Source of the DNA: Deltaproteobacteria bacterium | GTDB lineage: Bacteria > Myxococcota_A > Polyangia > Polyangiales > Polyangiaceae | DNA length: 64,000 bases | Assembly (NCBI GenBank): GCA_016218915.1 | Contig: JACRCQ010000005.1 | Span: 186,001-250,000 of the forward strand | Direction of reading: 5' to 3' | Part shown: piece after piece, positions 18,358-26,376 of the stretch | Layout of the letters: each line of letters begins with the position of its first letter | Position numbering within the stretch: the first letter of the stretch is position 1 | Translations under genes and position numbers: made by a program | The notes under the pieces: model-generated | Told to the model about the DNA's origin: nothing | What the model saw: the letters and a program-made list of their open reading frames with translations, nothing else | Database searches by the model: none

Positions 18358-20265
18358 ATGAACCACTCGCGACGCTTTGCCTTGGGTTTTGGTCTGATTG
18401 CCGCAGCAGGACTTTCCTTGCTGAGCGCTTGCTCGTCGTCAGACGCCACGTCGACTCCAACAGAGGTCGGTGGTGCCGGCGGTACCGCAGGCACAGGTGG
18501 CACCGGTGGCACCGGAGGCACTGGCGGCACGGGCGCAGTGGGCGGCGGTGGCGCCGGCGGCTCCGGCGGGACGGTCGTTCCGCCCAAGGCGGTCGAAAAG
18601 ATCGACCTGCTGCTCATGATCGACAACTCCGCGTCCATGGCCGACAAGCAGCAGATCCTTGCCCAGGGCGTGCCTGATCTGGTCGATCGGTTGGTGAATC
18701 CCGCCTGCGTGGATGGCAATGGCAACGCGGTCACTCCAAAACCTGCCAAGCCCCTCGACCCGTGCCCAAACGGCAGCACTCGCGAGTTTGACCCGGTCTT
18801 TGACATCCATGTCGGCGTCATCACTTCCTCGCTTGGCGGGCATGGCGCCGACTCCTGCAGCGACGTGCCGACCTCGCAATACAATCCGCGAATGGCCGAC
18901 ATGTCGCACCTGATCTCGCGTAGCGCGAGCAATCCGAGCCAGACCCTGCCGACCTACCAGAACAAGGGCTTCCTGTACTGGGATCCCACCCAGAAGGCCT
19001 CCCCGCCCGGCGACATGGACATCCCCAAGTTCGTCGCGTCCTTCAGCGAGATCGTCAATGGCGCAGGCCAGGACGGCTGCGGATTCGAGGCGCCCCTGGA
19101 AGCCTGGTACCGGTTCCTCGTCGATCCGGCGCCCTATCAGAAGATTGTGCCCTACGACTGCGCCACCAACCAGCCGAGCCCGAGCGGGCAGTGCAGGGGA
19201 CCGGAAGGCATCGACAGTGTGGTTCTCACCCAGCGCAAGGACTTCGTCCGCCCGGACTCGCTCGTTGCGATCGTGATGCTCACCGACGAGGACGACTGTT
19301 CGCTCATCGACGGCGGCCAGAACTTCATCGCGCTGCAGGCGTACACCGGCCAGAACCCCTGGCACATGCCCCGGGCGACTTCGATTTGCAAGACCGACCC
19401 CAAGAGCCCCCAGTGCGAGAGCTGCGCCCAGGGCAACCACGACTCGGACCCCGAATGCGCGAAGGGTGCCTACTCTGACATCGAAGACTCCCTCAACCTG
19501 CGCTGCATCCGTCAGAAGCAGAGGTTCGGCATCGACTTCCTGTACCCGACCCAGCGCTACGTGCAGGGCCTCACCCAGAGCACGCTCGCGGACGGGCGGG
19601 TCAACCCGCTGTTCTGCAGCGCGCCGAGCGCGGACGGCAAGAGCTGCACCAGCGCTCTACGCGACCCGACGCAGATCCTCCTTGCGGGAATCGTCGGCGT
19701 GCCGTGGCAGGACCTCGCCAAGGACCCCAATGATCTCTCCAAGGGCTACAAGCCAGCCAACGAGCTTCCCTGGGACGCGATCGCAGGCGACCTCGACAAC
19801 TTCGTCGACCCCAAGGACCCCCTGATGGTCCAATCGACCGATCCCCGCACAGGCACCAACCCGATCACCAACGAAGCGCTCGCGCCCCCATCCGCCGGTC
19901 CGAACGCCAACAAGAGCAACGGCCACGAGTGGGATATCCAGGGTCGAAACGACCTGCAGTATGCCTGCATCTTCAAGCTTCCGACGCCCAAGGACTGCTC
20001 AGCCAACACCTCGAGCTGCGACTGCTCCGAAGCCGATGGTTTGAACAACCCGCTCTGCCAGAGCGACACTGGGACCTACGGCAAGATTCAGTATCGAGCC
20101 AAGGGCTACCCGGCTCCACGCATCCTGACCGTGCTCAAGGGCATGGGCGCTCGCGCAGCAGTCGGCTCTATCTGTGCCGGCAACACGACAGACGCGCAGG
20201 CGGGCGACTACGGTTACCGCCCAGCCATAGCGTCCCTGGTCGAGCGCATGAAGCCCTCCCTCTGA
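18358..20265 (+). CDS. vWA-type lipoprotein, tandem paralog 2 of 3, with Gly-rich linker
   Basis: The ATG follows GGAGGG with good spacing and gives 635 residues. The lipobox is LLSAC25. Residues 38-72 form a Gly/Thr repeat (GGTGGTGG units) that would be a flexible tether, absent from paralogs 1 and 3. The vWA motif is IDLLLMIDNSASM (Asp89, Ser91, Ser93), and the later LTDEDDCS and DGCGFEAPLEAWYRFLVDP blocks match paralog 1. The end (GYRPAIASLVERMKPSL) also matches. The 97-nt gap before it has a weak -35/-10-like pair (TTGAGC, 17 nt, TGCACT), so it may have its own promoter as well as operon read-through. Function unknown. Confidence 0.82.
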   Translation: MNHSRRFALGFGLIAAAGLSLLSACSSSDATSTPTEVGGAGGTAGTGGTGGTGGTGGTGAVGGGGAGGSGGTVVPPKAVEKIDLLLMIDNSASMADKQQILAQGVPDLVDRLVNPACVDGNGNAVTPKPAKPLDPCPNGSTREFDPVFDIHVGVITSSLGGHGADSCSDVPTSQYNPRMADMSHLISRSASNPSQTLPTYQNKGFLYWDPTQKASPPGDMDIPKFVASFSEIVNGAGQDGCGFEAPLEAWYRFLVDPAPYQKIVPYDCATNQPSPSGQCRGPEGIDSVVLTQRKDFVRPDSLVAIVMLTDEDDCSLIDGGQNFIALQAYTGQNPWHMPRATSICKTDPKSPQCESCAQGNHDSDPECAKGAYSDIEDSLNLRCIRQKQRFGIDFLYPTQRYVQGLTQSTLADGRVNPLFCSAPSADGKSCTSALRDPTQILLAGIVGVPWQDLAKDPNDLSKGYKPANELPWDAIAGDLDNFVDPKDPLMVQSTDPRTGTNPITNEALAPPSAGPNANKSNGHEWDIQGRNDLQYACIFKLPTPKDCSANTSSCDCSEADGLNNPLCQSDTGTYGKIQYRAKGYPAPRILTVLKGMGARAAVGSICAGNTTDAQAGDYGYRPAIASLVERMKPSL

Positions 20266-20290
20266 ACCTCGCCTCCTCTTGCCCTGCAAT

Positions 20291-20319
20291 TCGCCCGCGG
20301 ACCCGCGCCGAGCTACACT
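20291..20319 (+). promoter_or_regulatory. Possible promoter before vWA paralog 3
   Basis: TCGCCC (20291-20296), a 17-nt spacer and TACACT (20314-20319) form a weak -35 with a good -10. The block GAGCTACACTG resembles GAGCTACAGTG before yceD. Support is by spacing and similarity only. Confidence 0.3.
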
Positions 20320-20358
20320 GATCAGGACAGCGCCACGCGTCGGCTGTCCAGGACCGCC

Positions 20359-22209
20359 ATGAAACGCATGCGATTCGTCTCGCTCGCTTCGGTCACGCTC
20401 TGCTGGCCCTTGATCGGGTGCTCGTCATCCAACGACGACCTGTTCGCCGAGGTCGTGGAGCCGCCCGACTCTGCGGTTCCGGAGGCGAGCGTCCCCGACG
20501 CTGCACTGGGAAAGCTCGACAAGCTCGATCTCCTGCTCGCCATCGACAACTCGCTCTCCATGCTCGACAAGCAGCAGATCCTCGCCCAGGCCGTTCCGGA
20601 TCTGATCGAGAGGCTCGTCAACCCGGCTTGCGTCGATACTGACACCGGCCTGCCTGCGGCCCCGCAGATGCAGCCGACCCGTCCGCTCGACCCTTGCCCG
20701 ATCGGAACCAGGCGCGAGTACGGCCCGATCTTCGACATCAACATCGGCGTGATCACCTCGTCGATCGGCGGACACGGTGCAGACACCTGCAGCCCCCAGG
20801 ACATCAACGGGTTCAACCCCCGCCAGGCGGACATGTCCCATCTGATCTCGCGCAAGCTCGCAAACCCCGATGAGCACGTTGCGACGTGGCAGAGCAAGGG
20901 CTTCCTCAACTGGGATCCGACCGGCGCTGACAAGCCCAAGGGTGAATCGTCGATCGAGGCGATCGTGAGCGCCTTCTCTCAGATCATCGAAGGCGCCGGC
21001 CAGGACGGGTGCGGCTACGAGGCGAGCCTCGAAGCCTGGTACCGCTTCCTCGTGGACCCCGAGCCCTACTTGCAGATGGTTGCCGTGTCTTGCGCTCCGC
21101 AGACCGCTCCCAACGATCGCACCTGCCGCGCACCTGAGGGGGTCGACGACTTCGTGCTCGCCTATCGCGCCGACTTCCTGCGTCCTGATTCGATGGTTGC
21201 GATCCTGATGTTGACCGACGAGGACGACTGCTCGATTCGCGACGATGGTCCGCCTGTGGGCGGGCAGTACTACCTTGCAGCGCAGGGCTACAGCGGCTCG
21301 CAGCCGTTCTATCTCCCTCGTGCGACGTCAGCCTGCGCCACGGACCCATCGAGTCCTTCCTGCAAGTCCTGCGGACAGGTGGAAGCAAAGACGGATCCGA
21401 CGTGCCTGAAAGGGTCCTACGGTCCAGCGGAAGACAACCTCAACCTGCGCTGCTTCAACCAGAAGCAGCGGTTCGGCGTCGACTTTCTGTACCCGACGGC
21501 GCGCTACATCGACGCGCTGACCAATGCGCACCTTCCCGATGGCCGGATCAACCCTCTGTTCTGCGGGAAGCCGGACGAAGCGGGAACCGGATGCAAACGC
21601 GCGCTCCGAAACCCGAAGCAGATCTTCCTCCAAGCCATCGTGGGCGTTCCCTGGCCTGACATCGCGCGGGACTCGAAGGATCTCTCCAAGGGATACCGCC
21701 GCGGCTCGGCCATCCCATGGGACGTGGTGCTCGGTGATCCGGACAAGCGAATCGCGCCCAAGGATCCGCTGATGATCCAGTCCGTCCTGCCACGCAAGGG
21801 GAGCAACCCGATCACCGGCGAGCCGATCGCTCCGCCCACTTCGACCAGTCCGAAGGCCAACAGCGTCAACGGCCACGAGTACGACATCCCTGGGAACAAC
21901 GACTTGCAGTACGCGTGCGTCTTCAAGCTCCCGTCACCCCAGGATTGCCTGAATGAGCCCGCATGCGATTGCAGCGAGCCGGGCAACAGCCCGTTGTGCC
22001 AGGACGAGAGCACGGGCCTGTACGGCTACAAGCAGTACCGCGCCAAGGCCTACCCAGCTCCGCGCGTGCTGTCCGTGGTCAAGGCTCTCGGTGATCGCGG
22101 AGGTGTGGGCTCCATCTGCGCCCCCAACCTCGCCAACGACAAGTCCCCCGACTTCGGCTACCGCCCCGCGATCCTGTCCTTCATCGAATCGATCAGCGAG
22201 TACTTCTGA
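20359..22209 (+). CDS. vWA-type lipoprotein, tandem paralog 3 of 3
   Basis: A 616-residue protein with lipobox PLIGC21 and a short acidic linker in place of the Gly repeat of paralog 2. The vWA site reads LDLLLAIDNSLSM (Asp63, Ser65, Ser67), keeping the DxSxS ligands although alanine is replaced by leucine. The blocks MLTDEDDCS, DGCGYEASLEAWYRFLVDP and the C-terminal FGYRPAILSFIE parallel the other copies, but it has an extra segment (RDDGPPVGGQYY) and looks the most diverged. The stop lies 5 nt from a convergent membrane-protein gene, and I see no terminator between them. Presumably exported and lipid-anchored like its neighbours. Confidence 0.82.
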   Translation: MKRMRFVSLASVTLCWPLIGCSSSNDDLFAEVVEPPDSAVPEASVPDAALGKLDKLDLLLAIDNSLSMLDKQQILAQAVPDLIERLVNPACVDTDTGLPAAPQMQPTRPLDPCPIGTRREYGPIFDINIGVITSSIGGHGADTCSPQDINGFNPRQADMSHLISRKLANPDEHVATWQSKGFLNWDPTGADKPKGESSIEAIVSAFSQIIEGAGQDGCGYEASLEAWYRFLVDPEPYLQMVAVSCAPQTAPNDRTCRAPEGVDDFVLAYRADFLRPDSMVAILMLTDEDDCSIRDDGPPVGGQYYLAAQGYSGSQPFYLPRATSACATDPSSPSCKSCGQVEAKTDPTCLKGSYGPAEDNLNLRCFNQKQRFGVDFLYPTARYIDALTNAHLPDGRINPLFCGKPDEAGTGCKRALRNPKQIFLQAIVGVPWPDIARDSKDLSKGYRRGSAIPWDVVLGDPDKRIAPKDPLMIQSVLPRKGSNPITGEPIAPPTSTSPKANSVNGHEYDIPGNNDLQYACVFKLPSPQDCLNEPACDCSEPGNSPLCQDESTGLYGYKQYRAKAYPAPRVLSVVKALGDRGGVGSICAPNLANDKSPDFGYRPAILSFIESISEYF

Positions 22210-22214
22210 CCCGC

Positions 22215-23558
22215 TCAGTCCCCCTGGAAGATCGTGCGCTGCGAGCCATCCACGAAGTAGTACTTGGAGAACTGTGCGCGCTCGAACGTGAACGCACCGA
22301 ACGCGTTGACTGCGACCGCGATGATGGCTGCCGTGAAGAACGCCTTGCCGAACCGACGTCCTCCGATCGCCAGAAGCACGATCAGGCACACCGCGAAGTC
22401 GTTGGAGAAGCGGAACCCGAACTGCATCCAGCCGCTGTTCTGGTAGAGAAGATCCGGGATCAGCACCAGCAACGCACCCGCCGTGTACACGAAGTACTGC
22501 CAGTTCCACTTCTTCGGCCAGAGAAGCCACAGGTAGAACGGCGACGTGAACCAGAGCGCAAGGCCGTGCACGTTGATCTGGAACAGGGGCGGCGACTGGT
22601 TCTTGAACGGCAGGCTCGCGAGCATGATGCCGAGGTTGCGCGGCAGGTAGTGGTACGAGAAGAGCCCCCAACGCTCGATGCGCGCGCGCCATGCCACCGT
22701 CAGGTACTCATGCCCGAACGAGAACCACTTGTGGAACATCGCGTGGTTCAGCCACAGCGTCAGCCCTGCCGCTGCGATCACCGGAATCAGGAACAGACCC
22801 CAACGCGCCAGCAGCTTCTTGACGTCGAGCGCGAGCCAGCAGTCGTAGGCGAGGCGCAGCGAGCCGCCGCGTCGTTCGGGGAATCCCCCGCGCAGGCTCA
22901 CGCGGAACGCTTCGAGCGCGAACACGATCCCGAGCAGCAGCATCGGAGGGCGGGTGAGCCACGCACAACCGATCATCAAGCCCGCGAGCATCGGCCACTC
23001 GGCATCAAGGGCGCAGAGCAGGTAGATCGCGGACAGCGCAACTCCCACGACGTGGGCTGCGAACCACACCGTGCCTTGCTCGGCCGTGAACCAATACACG
23101 GTGCCAAAGGCAAAGAGCAGCGCGAGCAGCCAGTTGGTCCCTTCGCTTCGCTCGCTCTTGCCTGTCCTGCGCAGCTTTTCGAGCACGAGGAAGAGCACCG
23201 CCGGGCCGACCCCTGCTAGCCACAGGAATGCCTGGCCGTCGCGCACGTTCTCCACGAAGCCGCCAATCTTCACCCAAGGCAAGAGCCACACCGCGGGGAA
23301 CGGCGGAAAGCTCACGTACCACTTGCCCTGGAACTCCGCGAAGTCGTTGCCGGCGGCGTAGGGCGGAGGCGCCCCGCGCACGTTCAGCTGGCCGTGCAAC
23401 CACGAATCGGCCAGCAACGCGTAGTGGTTGTACGGCGTGTGCGTGGTGATTCGATCGCGCGCAGCCGAAGCAAAGAACACCCCGGTGCAGACCAGGTACA
23501 CCGCAAGCCCAAGGAGGATCCTCCTCTTGCGACTGTCAGGTGCAAACCAGCCTTTCAT
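22215..23558 (-). CDS. Polytopic membrane protein, possible GT-C-type glycosyltransferase
   Basis: The ATG at 23558 is preceded by GGCGGA and gives 447 residues. An in-frame GTG lies 21 nt upstream. Roughly ten to twelve membrane helices are visible, starting RILLGLAVYLVCTGVFF and ending with KAFFTAAIIAVAVNAFGAF. The first periplasmic loop is long and acidic/aromatic (NHYALLADSWLHGQLNV, then EFQGKWYVSFPPFP), the layout of GT-C enzymes that use polyprenyl-phosphate sugars, where an Asp in loop 1 is catalytic. No specific family signature is certain. It faces the vWA genes tail to tail and lies 106 nt after a small membrane protein on the same strand. Confidence 0.65.
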   Translation of the reverse strand: MKGWFAPDSRKRRILLGLAVYLVCTGVFFASAARDRITTHTPYNHYALLADSWLHGQLNVRGAPPPYAAGNDFAEFQGKWYVSFPPFPAVWLLPWVKIGGFVENVRDGQAFLWLAGVGPAVLFLVLEKLRRTGKSERSEGTNWLLALLFAFGTVYWFTAEQGTVWFAAHVVGVALSAIYLLCALDAEWPMLAGLMIGCAWLTRPPMLLLGIVFALEAFRVSLRGGFPERRGGSLRLAYDCWLALDVKKLLARWGLFLIPVIAAAGLTLWLNHAMFHKWFSFGHEYLTVAWRARIERWGLFSYHYLPRNLGIMLASLPFKNQSPPLFQINVHGLALWFTSPFYLWLLWPKKWNWQYFVYTAGALLVLIPDLLYQNSGWMQFGFRFSNDFAVCLIVLLAIGGRRFGKAFFTAAIIAVAVNAFGAFTFERAQFSKYYFVDGSQRTIFQGD

Positions 23559-23664
23559 GCGTCCGCCGTCGGCCTGCACGTCAGCGCGCCGAACCTCGCG
23601 CCAGCCTTGGCCGTGCGCGGGTCGTAGCCGGGCGCGTGGCCCCTGCGCAAGCCTCTTCGTGGGC

Positions 23665-23952
23665 TCACTGCTGCGAGACGATCTTGCAGGAGTAGTCGCC
23701 GAATGCGATCACCGAACGCTGGCAGCGCACCTCGACGATCTGCTTGCCGCCGCTGAACGTGATCACCTGCCAGATCGGCAGTCGCATCACCGCCGTCTGC
23801 GCCATGTCGCACTTGGCCTTGCCTTCACACGCGGTTCGCTGCGCGAGCGCGAGAACCTCGGTGTTGTCGACCGCAACGTTCATCACCGATGCCACGGTGA
23901 TGAGGATGCACAGCACGAGCACGATAAAGTTGATGACGTTCTTCTTCTTCAC
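23665..23952 (-). CDS. Small single-span membrane protein
   Basis: With the GTG at 23952 the product has 95 residues: a Lys-rich start (VKKKNVINFI), one hydrophobic segment (about 8-28) and a soluble tail with four cysteines (ACEGKAKC, VRCQRS, YSCKIV), probably outside the cytoplasm and disulfide-bonded. An open frame continues upstream to 24717, but that part is antisense to yceD and was rejected. A possible Shine-Dalgarno site (ACGGGT) precedes the GTG. It may be co-transcribed with the polytopic protein downstream. No family is recognised. Confidence 0.6.
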   Translation of the reverse strand: MKKKNVINFIVLVLCILITVASVMNVAVDNTEVLALAQRTACEGKAKCDMAQTAVMRLPIWQVITFSGGKQIVEVRCQRSVIAFGDYSCKIVSQQ

Positions 23953-24075
23953 ATCGCTACCCGTCCGTCTGCAGACTACCGGGCACACGGGTGTTTTTCC
24001 AGCGTCGGCGCGTCGATCTCCCGCCCCCTGATCCTCCCGTGATTCCTGCCCGGTCTCCCGCAGGATTCCCCGGGT

Positions 24076-24104
24076 TTGCCCATGACCCCGCGGAGAGCTA
24101 CAGT
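24076..24104 (+). promoter_or_regulatory. Promoter for yceD-rpmF, almost leaderless
   Basis: TTGCCC (24076-24081), exactly 17 nt and TACAGT (24099-24104) give a plausible sigma70 promoter. Transcription would start near 24111, only about 7 nt before the yceD ATG. Confidence 0.5.
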
Positions 24105-24117
24105 GGGCCCTTCTGAA

Positions 24118-24786
24118 ATGACCCGCCAATTCGTCTACTCGGTCCATGATCTGCAAAACGACGGCCGCGAGTTCGACTCCCCCTTGCCGCCGTCCTGGAT
24201 CACCGCTGTCCTCGAAGGGTGCGACCTCGGCCCCTTCGAAGACGAGCCCGGCCACTTGCAGGTGCGCCTGTCCATGTCCGGTCGCGATGTCGTGGTGCGC
24301 GGACGGCTCAAAGTCCCGTTCGGCGTGCCTTGCGCTCGATGCCTCAAGCCCGTCCGTGTGATGGTCGATTCCGAGCTGGGGCTGCTGCTCATGCCTGGAC
24401 GCCCCTCTCGTCCTGCGGGCGCCGCCATACCGCGCGCGAAGCGCGGCCAGCCAGCTGCTGCCGCGGACAAGACCCCCATCCCTCGCCCGCCCAAGCACGC
24501 GTCCAATACCGGGTTTTCCAAGGGACGCTGGGCCAAGGAGGGCGACAAGGAAGTCTACGAGTTCTCGCAGGAAGAGGCAGAAATCGACACCTACGACGGC
24601 GACGAGGTGGTGCTCGATGACTTCCTTCGCGAAATGATCCTGCTCGAAGCACCCATCTTCCCCTTGTGCTCGGAGGAATGTCCGGGTATCCGTGCCATCC
24701 CCGAGCACGCCCCGCACCTCGATGTCGAACCCACCAAGGTCGACCCGAGGTTGCAGCCCCTGCTCAAACTGAAGAAGTCAGTGTAA
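24118..24786 (+). CDS. yceD: YceD/DUF177 family protein upstream of L32
   Basis: A 222-residue protein with the DUF177 signature: an N-terminal beta domain, the CARCLKPVRV pair of cysteines, and a C-terminal LDDFLREMILLEAPIFPLCSEECPG block containing the second cysteine pair. The family is widely conserved and usually encoded just before rpmF; it has been linked to 23S rRNA metabolism and ribosome assembly. Between the two Cys blocks lies an insertion of about 60 residues rich in Pro, Arg and Ala, longer than in typical members of about 170 residues. It ends 10 nt before rpmF, and the two form one unit. Confidence 0.85.
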   Translation: MTRQFVYSVHDLQNDGREFDSPLPPSWITAVLEGCDLGPFEDEPGHLQVRLSMSGRDVVVRGRLKVPFGVPCARCLKPVRVMVDSELGLLLMPGRPSRPAGAAIPRAKRGQPAAAADKTPIPRPPKHASNTGFSKGRWAKEGDKEVYEFSQEEAEIDTYDGDEVVLDDFLREMILLEAPIFPLCSEECPGIRAIPEHAPHLDVEPTKVDPRLQPLLKLKKSV

Positions 24787-24796
24787 GGAGTCCGCC

Positions 24797-24997
24797 GTGG
24801 CAGTCCCGAAGAGACGAACGAGTCCAGCGAAGCGTGATATGCGAAGGGCCGCGAACGTCAAGATCGTGGTCCCCAACCTCTCGCCTTGCCCCAAGTGCAG
24901 CGAACCGATGGTCCCCCACCGCGTCTGTGCGAAATGCGGCCACTACAAGGGACGCAAAGTAACGGAAGGCAGCGAGTCCGAGAACTCGGGCGAGTAG
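24797..24997 (+). CDS. rpmF: 50S ribosomal protein L32
   Basis: The 66-residue protein begins MAVPKRRTSPAKRDMRRA, the classic L32 N-terminus, and has a four-cysteine zinc ribbon: Cys31-x2-Cys34 and Cys44-x2-Cys47 (CPKC, CAKC). L32 binds 23S rRNA near the peptidyl-transferase entrance region. The start is GTG behind a strong AAGGAG. The C-terminal tail is acidic (EGSESENSGE). Gene order yceD-rpmF is conserved in many bacteria, and this supports both calls. In many genomes plsX or fabH follows, but here an outer-membrane-type gene does. Confidence 0.96.
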   Translation: MAVPKRRTSPAKRDMRRAANVKIVVPNLSPCPKCSEPMVPHRVCAKCGHYKGRKVTEGSESENSGE

Positions 24998-24999
24998 TT

Positions 25000-25326
25000 C
25001 TCCGCTCATCCCGCTCTTGAGCTTTGACGCCGCCTCGCGCAGCGTCCTCGGCGCCTCCTTGCCCGCCCCCTGATCCCCGCTATCATTTCTACCTGCCTGG
25101 CTTGAACCAGGCTGGTCGACGTCACATCCAACCCTACGGCTGCAATGATGGCATGGCGTCGATCTCCTTACGGCTTGCGTCAATCCTGTGACACCGATTC
25201 CAGGTTCAGTGGATTCGGTGGCTCAATGTGTGCCGCGCCCTCGCGGCGTCTTCTTCGAACAGGAGCACATTTTCCCTTCGAGGTGCTTAGGTCGGCAACT
25301 GGCACGCCGTTAGCCTTAAGGAAGTC
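25000..25326 (+). other. Intergenic region with promoter and long leader
   Basis: No coding frame looks real here. A promoter lies at 25059-25086. Just after its expected start site, GCCTGG-CTTGAA-CCAGGC (25095-25112) forms a 6-bp hairpin. The remaining 200 nt is less GC-rich than its surroundings and ends in AAGGAAG before the next gene. No known riboswitch motif is recognised. Confidence 0.5.
25059..25086 (+). promoter_or_regulatory. Promoter with a long (about 230 nt) leader
   Basis: TTGCCC (25059-25064), 16 nt and TATCAT (25081-25086) form a good -35/-10 pair. The nearest gene on this strand starts at 25327, so the leader would be about 230 nt. Confidence 0.42.
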
Positions 25327-26319
25327 ATGATGCTCGCCCGCTCCCTGAGCTTGGTCACTGCTGGACTGGCGCTTCTCGCCGCTGCTCCAGTCGCACATGC
25401 CCAGGGCCCGGTGGGTGGAAACCCGTTCGCTCCTGGCGGTCCCCTCGCTCCCTGGACAGCATCGCTCCCCGCGCAGCCCTTCGCTCCTCCCACAGCCACT
25501 TCGACACCGCTCCGACCTGCGTCCGCTCCGACTTCGGTCTACGTCCCGGGCGCTGCCTCCTCAGCGGGCGCGGTCTACGTTCCGGGTGAGGGCTCCGCAT
25601 CGCGCGCTGCTCCTTCCCCTGCCACCGCCATGTACGTTCCAGGGCTTTCGTCTCCGGTGGGGGGAGCGTCGGCGAGCTCCTACGGCGCGCCCGCTCCAAC
25701 CTGGCAGCCCAACGGCTCCGAGCCTGCGACCTACGGACCGCGACAGATCGACAGCGGGCCAAAGACACGGGCCGCAAAGGGCAGCGACGGGCGGGCGTGG
25801 GTGAGCGTGATCGCAAACCCTGCGCTTCTTCCGTGGGGCAGGATGGCAGGACGGCTCGAGATCGCACCGCTCTCGGCTCACGCCGTGTTCTTCGAATTTG
25901 CCAAGTGGGATCTGCCGATCAGCTACTCAGCGCTCGGACAGTCCGTCGCGGTCAACGTGCCGGTGTACGAGTACGGATTCGGCTACCACCTGTTTCCCCA
26001 GGGGCAGGGCGTGTCCGGATTCTACATCGGACCTCGCTTCATCTACGCGCACGGCGAGGTCGATCAAGCCGTAGGCAAGGCAACGGCCTGGGGAGCGGAT
26101 CTAGGCTACCAGCTGGTGATCGCGGATCACATCGTGCTCAACGCAGGCATCGGCGTGATGCACATCAGCGCGAAGGCCGAAGCGAAACCGGGGCTGGTGG
26201 AGCAGGTCCTGCAGCCGGTCTCCAGTGGAGGCTCCTCGTTCTCCGGCAGCGTCGAGCTGGGCCAATCCCTCGAAAAATGGGTCCCTTGGCCGACGGTCGG
26301 CGTCGGCTTCGCCTTCTGA
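25327..26319 (+). CDS. Exported outer-membrane-type protein with Pro/Ser-rich N-terminal region
   Basis: The start follows AAGGAAG at the right spacing. The 330-residue protein has a signal peptide cleaved near PVAHAQG (residue 24-26). Residues 30-140 are low-complexity, with a repeated motif YVPG (VYVPGAA, VYVPGEG, MYVPGLS). From about 155 on, alternating strands (WVSVIANPALLPWGRM, AVFFEFAKWDLPISYS, YEYGFGYHLFPQGQG) end in WPTVGVGFAF with a terminal Phe, the signature of an outer-membrane beta-barrel. It resembles DUF3575-type small barrels. The function is not evident, and the gene appears to be transcribed alone. Confidence 0.7.
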   Translation: MMLARSLSLVTAGLALLAAAPVAHAQGPVGGNPFAPGGPLAPWTASLPAQPFAPPTATSTPLRPASAPTSVYVPGAASSAGAVYVPGEGSASRAAPSPATAMYVPGLSSPVGGASASSYGAPAPTWQPNGSEPATYGPRQIDSGPKTRAAKGSDGRAWVSVIANPALLPWGRMAGRLEIAPLSAHAVFFEFAKWDLPISYSALGQSVAVNVPVYEYGFGYHLFPQGQGVSGFYIGPRFIYAHGEVDQAVGKATAWGADLGYQLVIADHIVLNAGIGVMHISAKAEAKPGLVEQVLQPVSSGGSSFSGSVELGQSLEKWVPWPTVGVGFAF

Positions 26320-26376
26320 GCCGCGCACGCAGATCCGACGACAATCGGGCGCAGACTGCTGCTACCGTCTTGCCCC

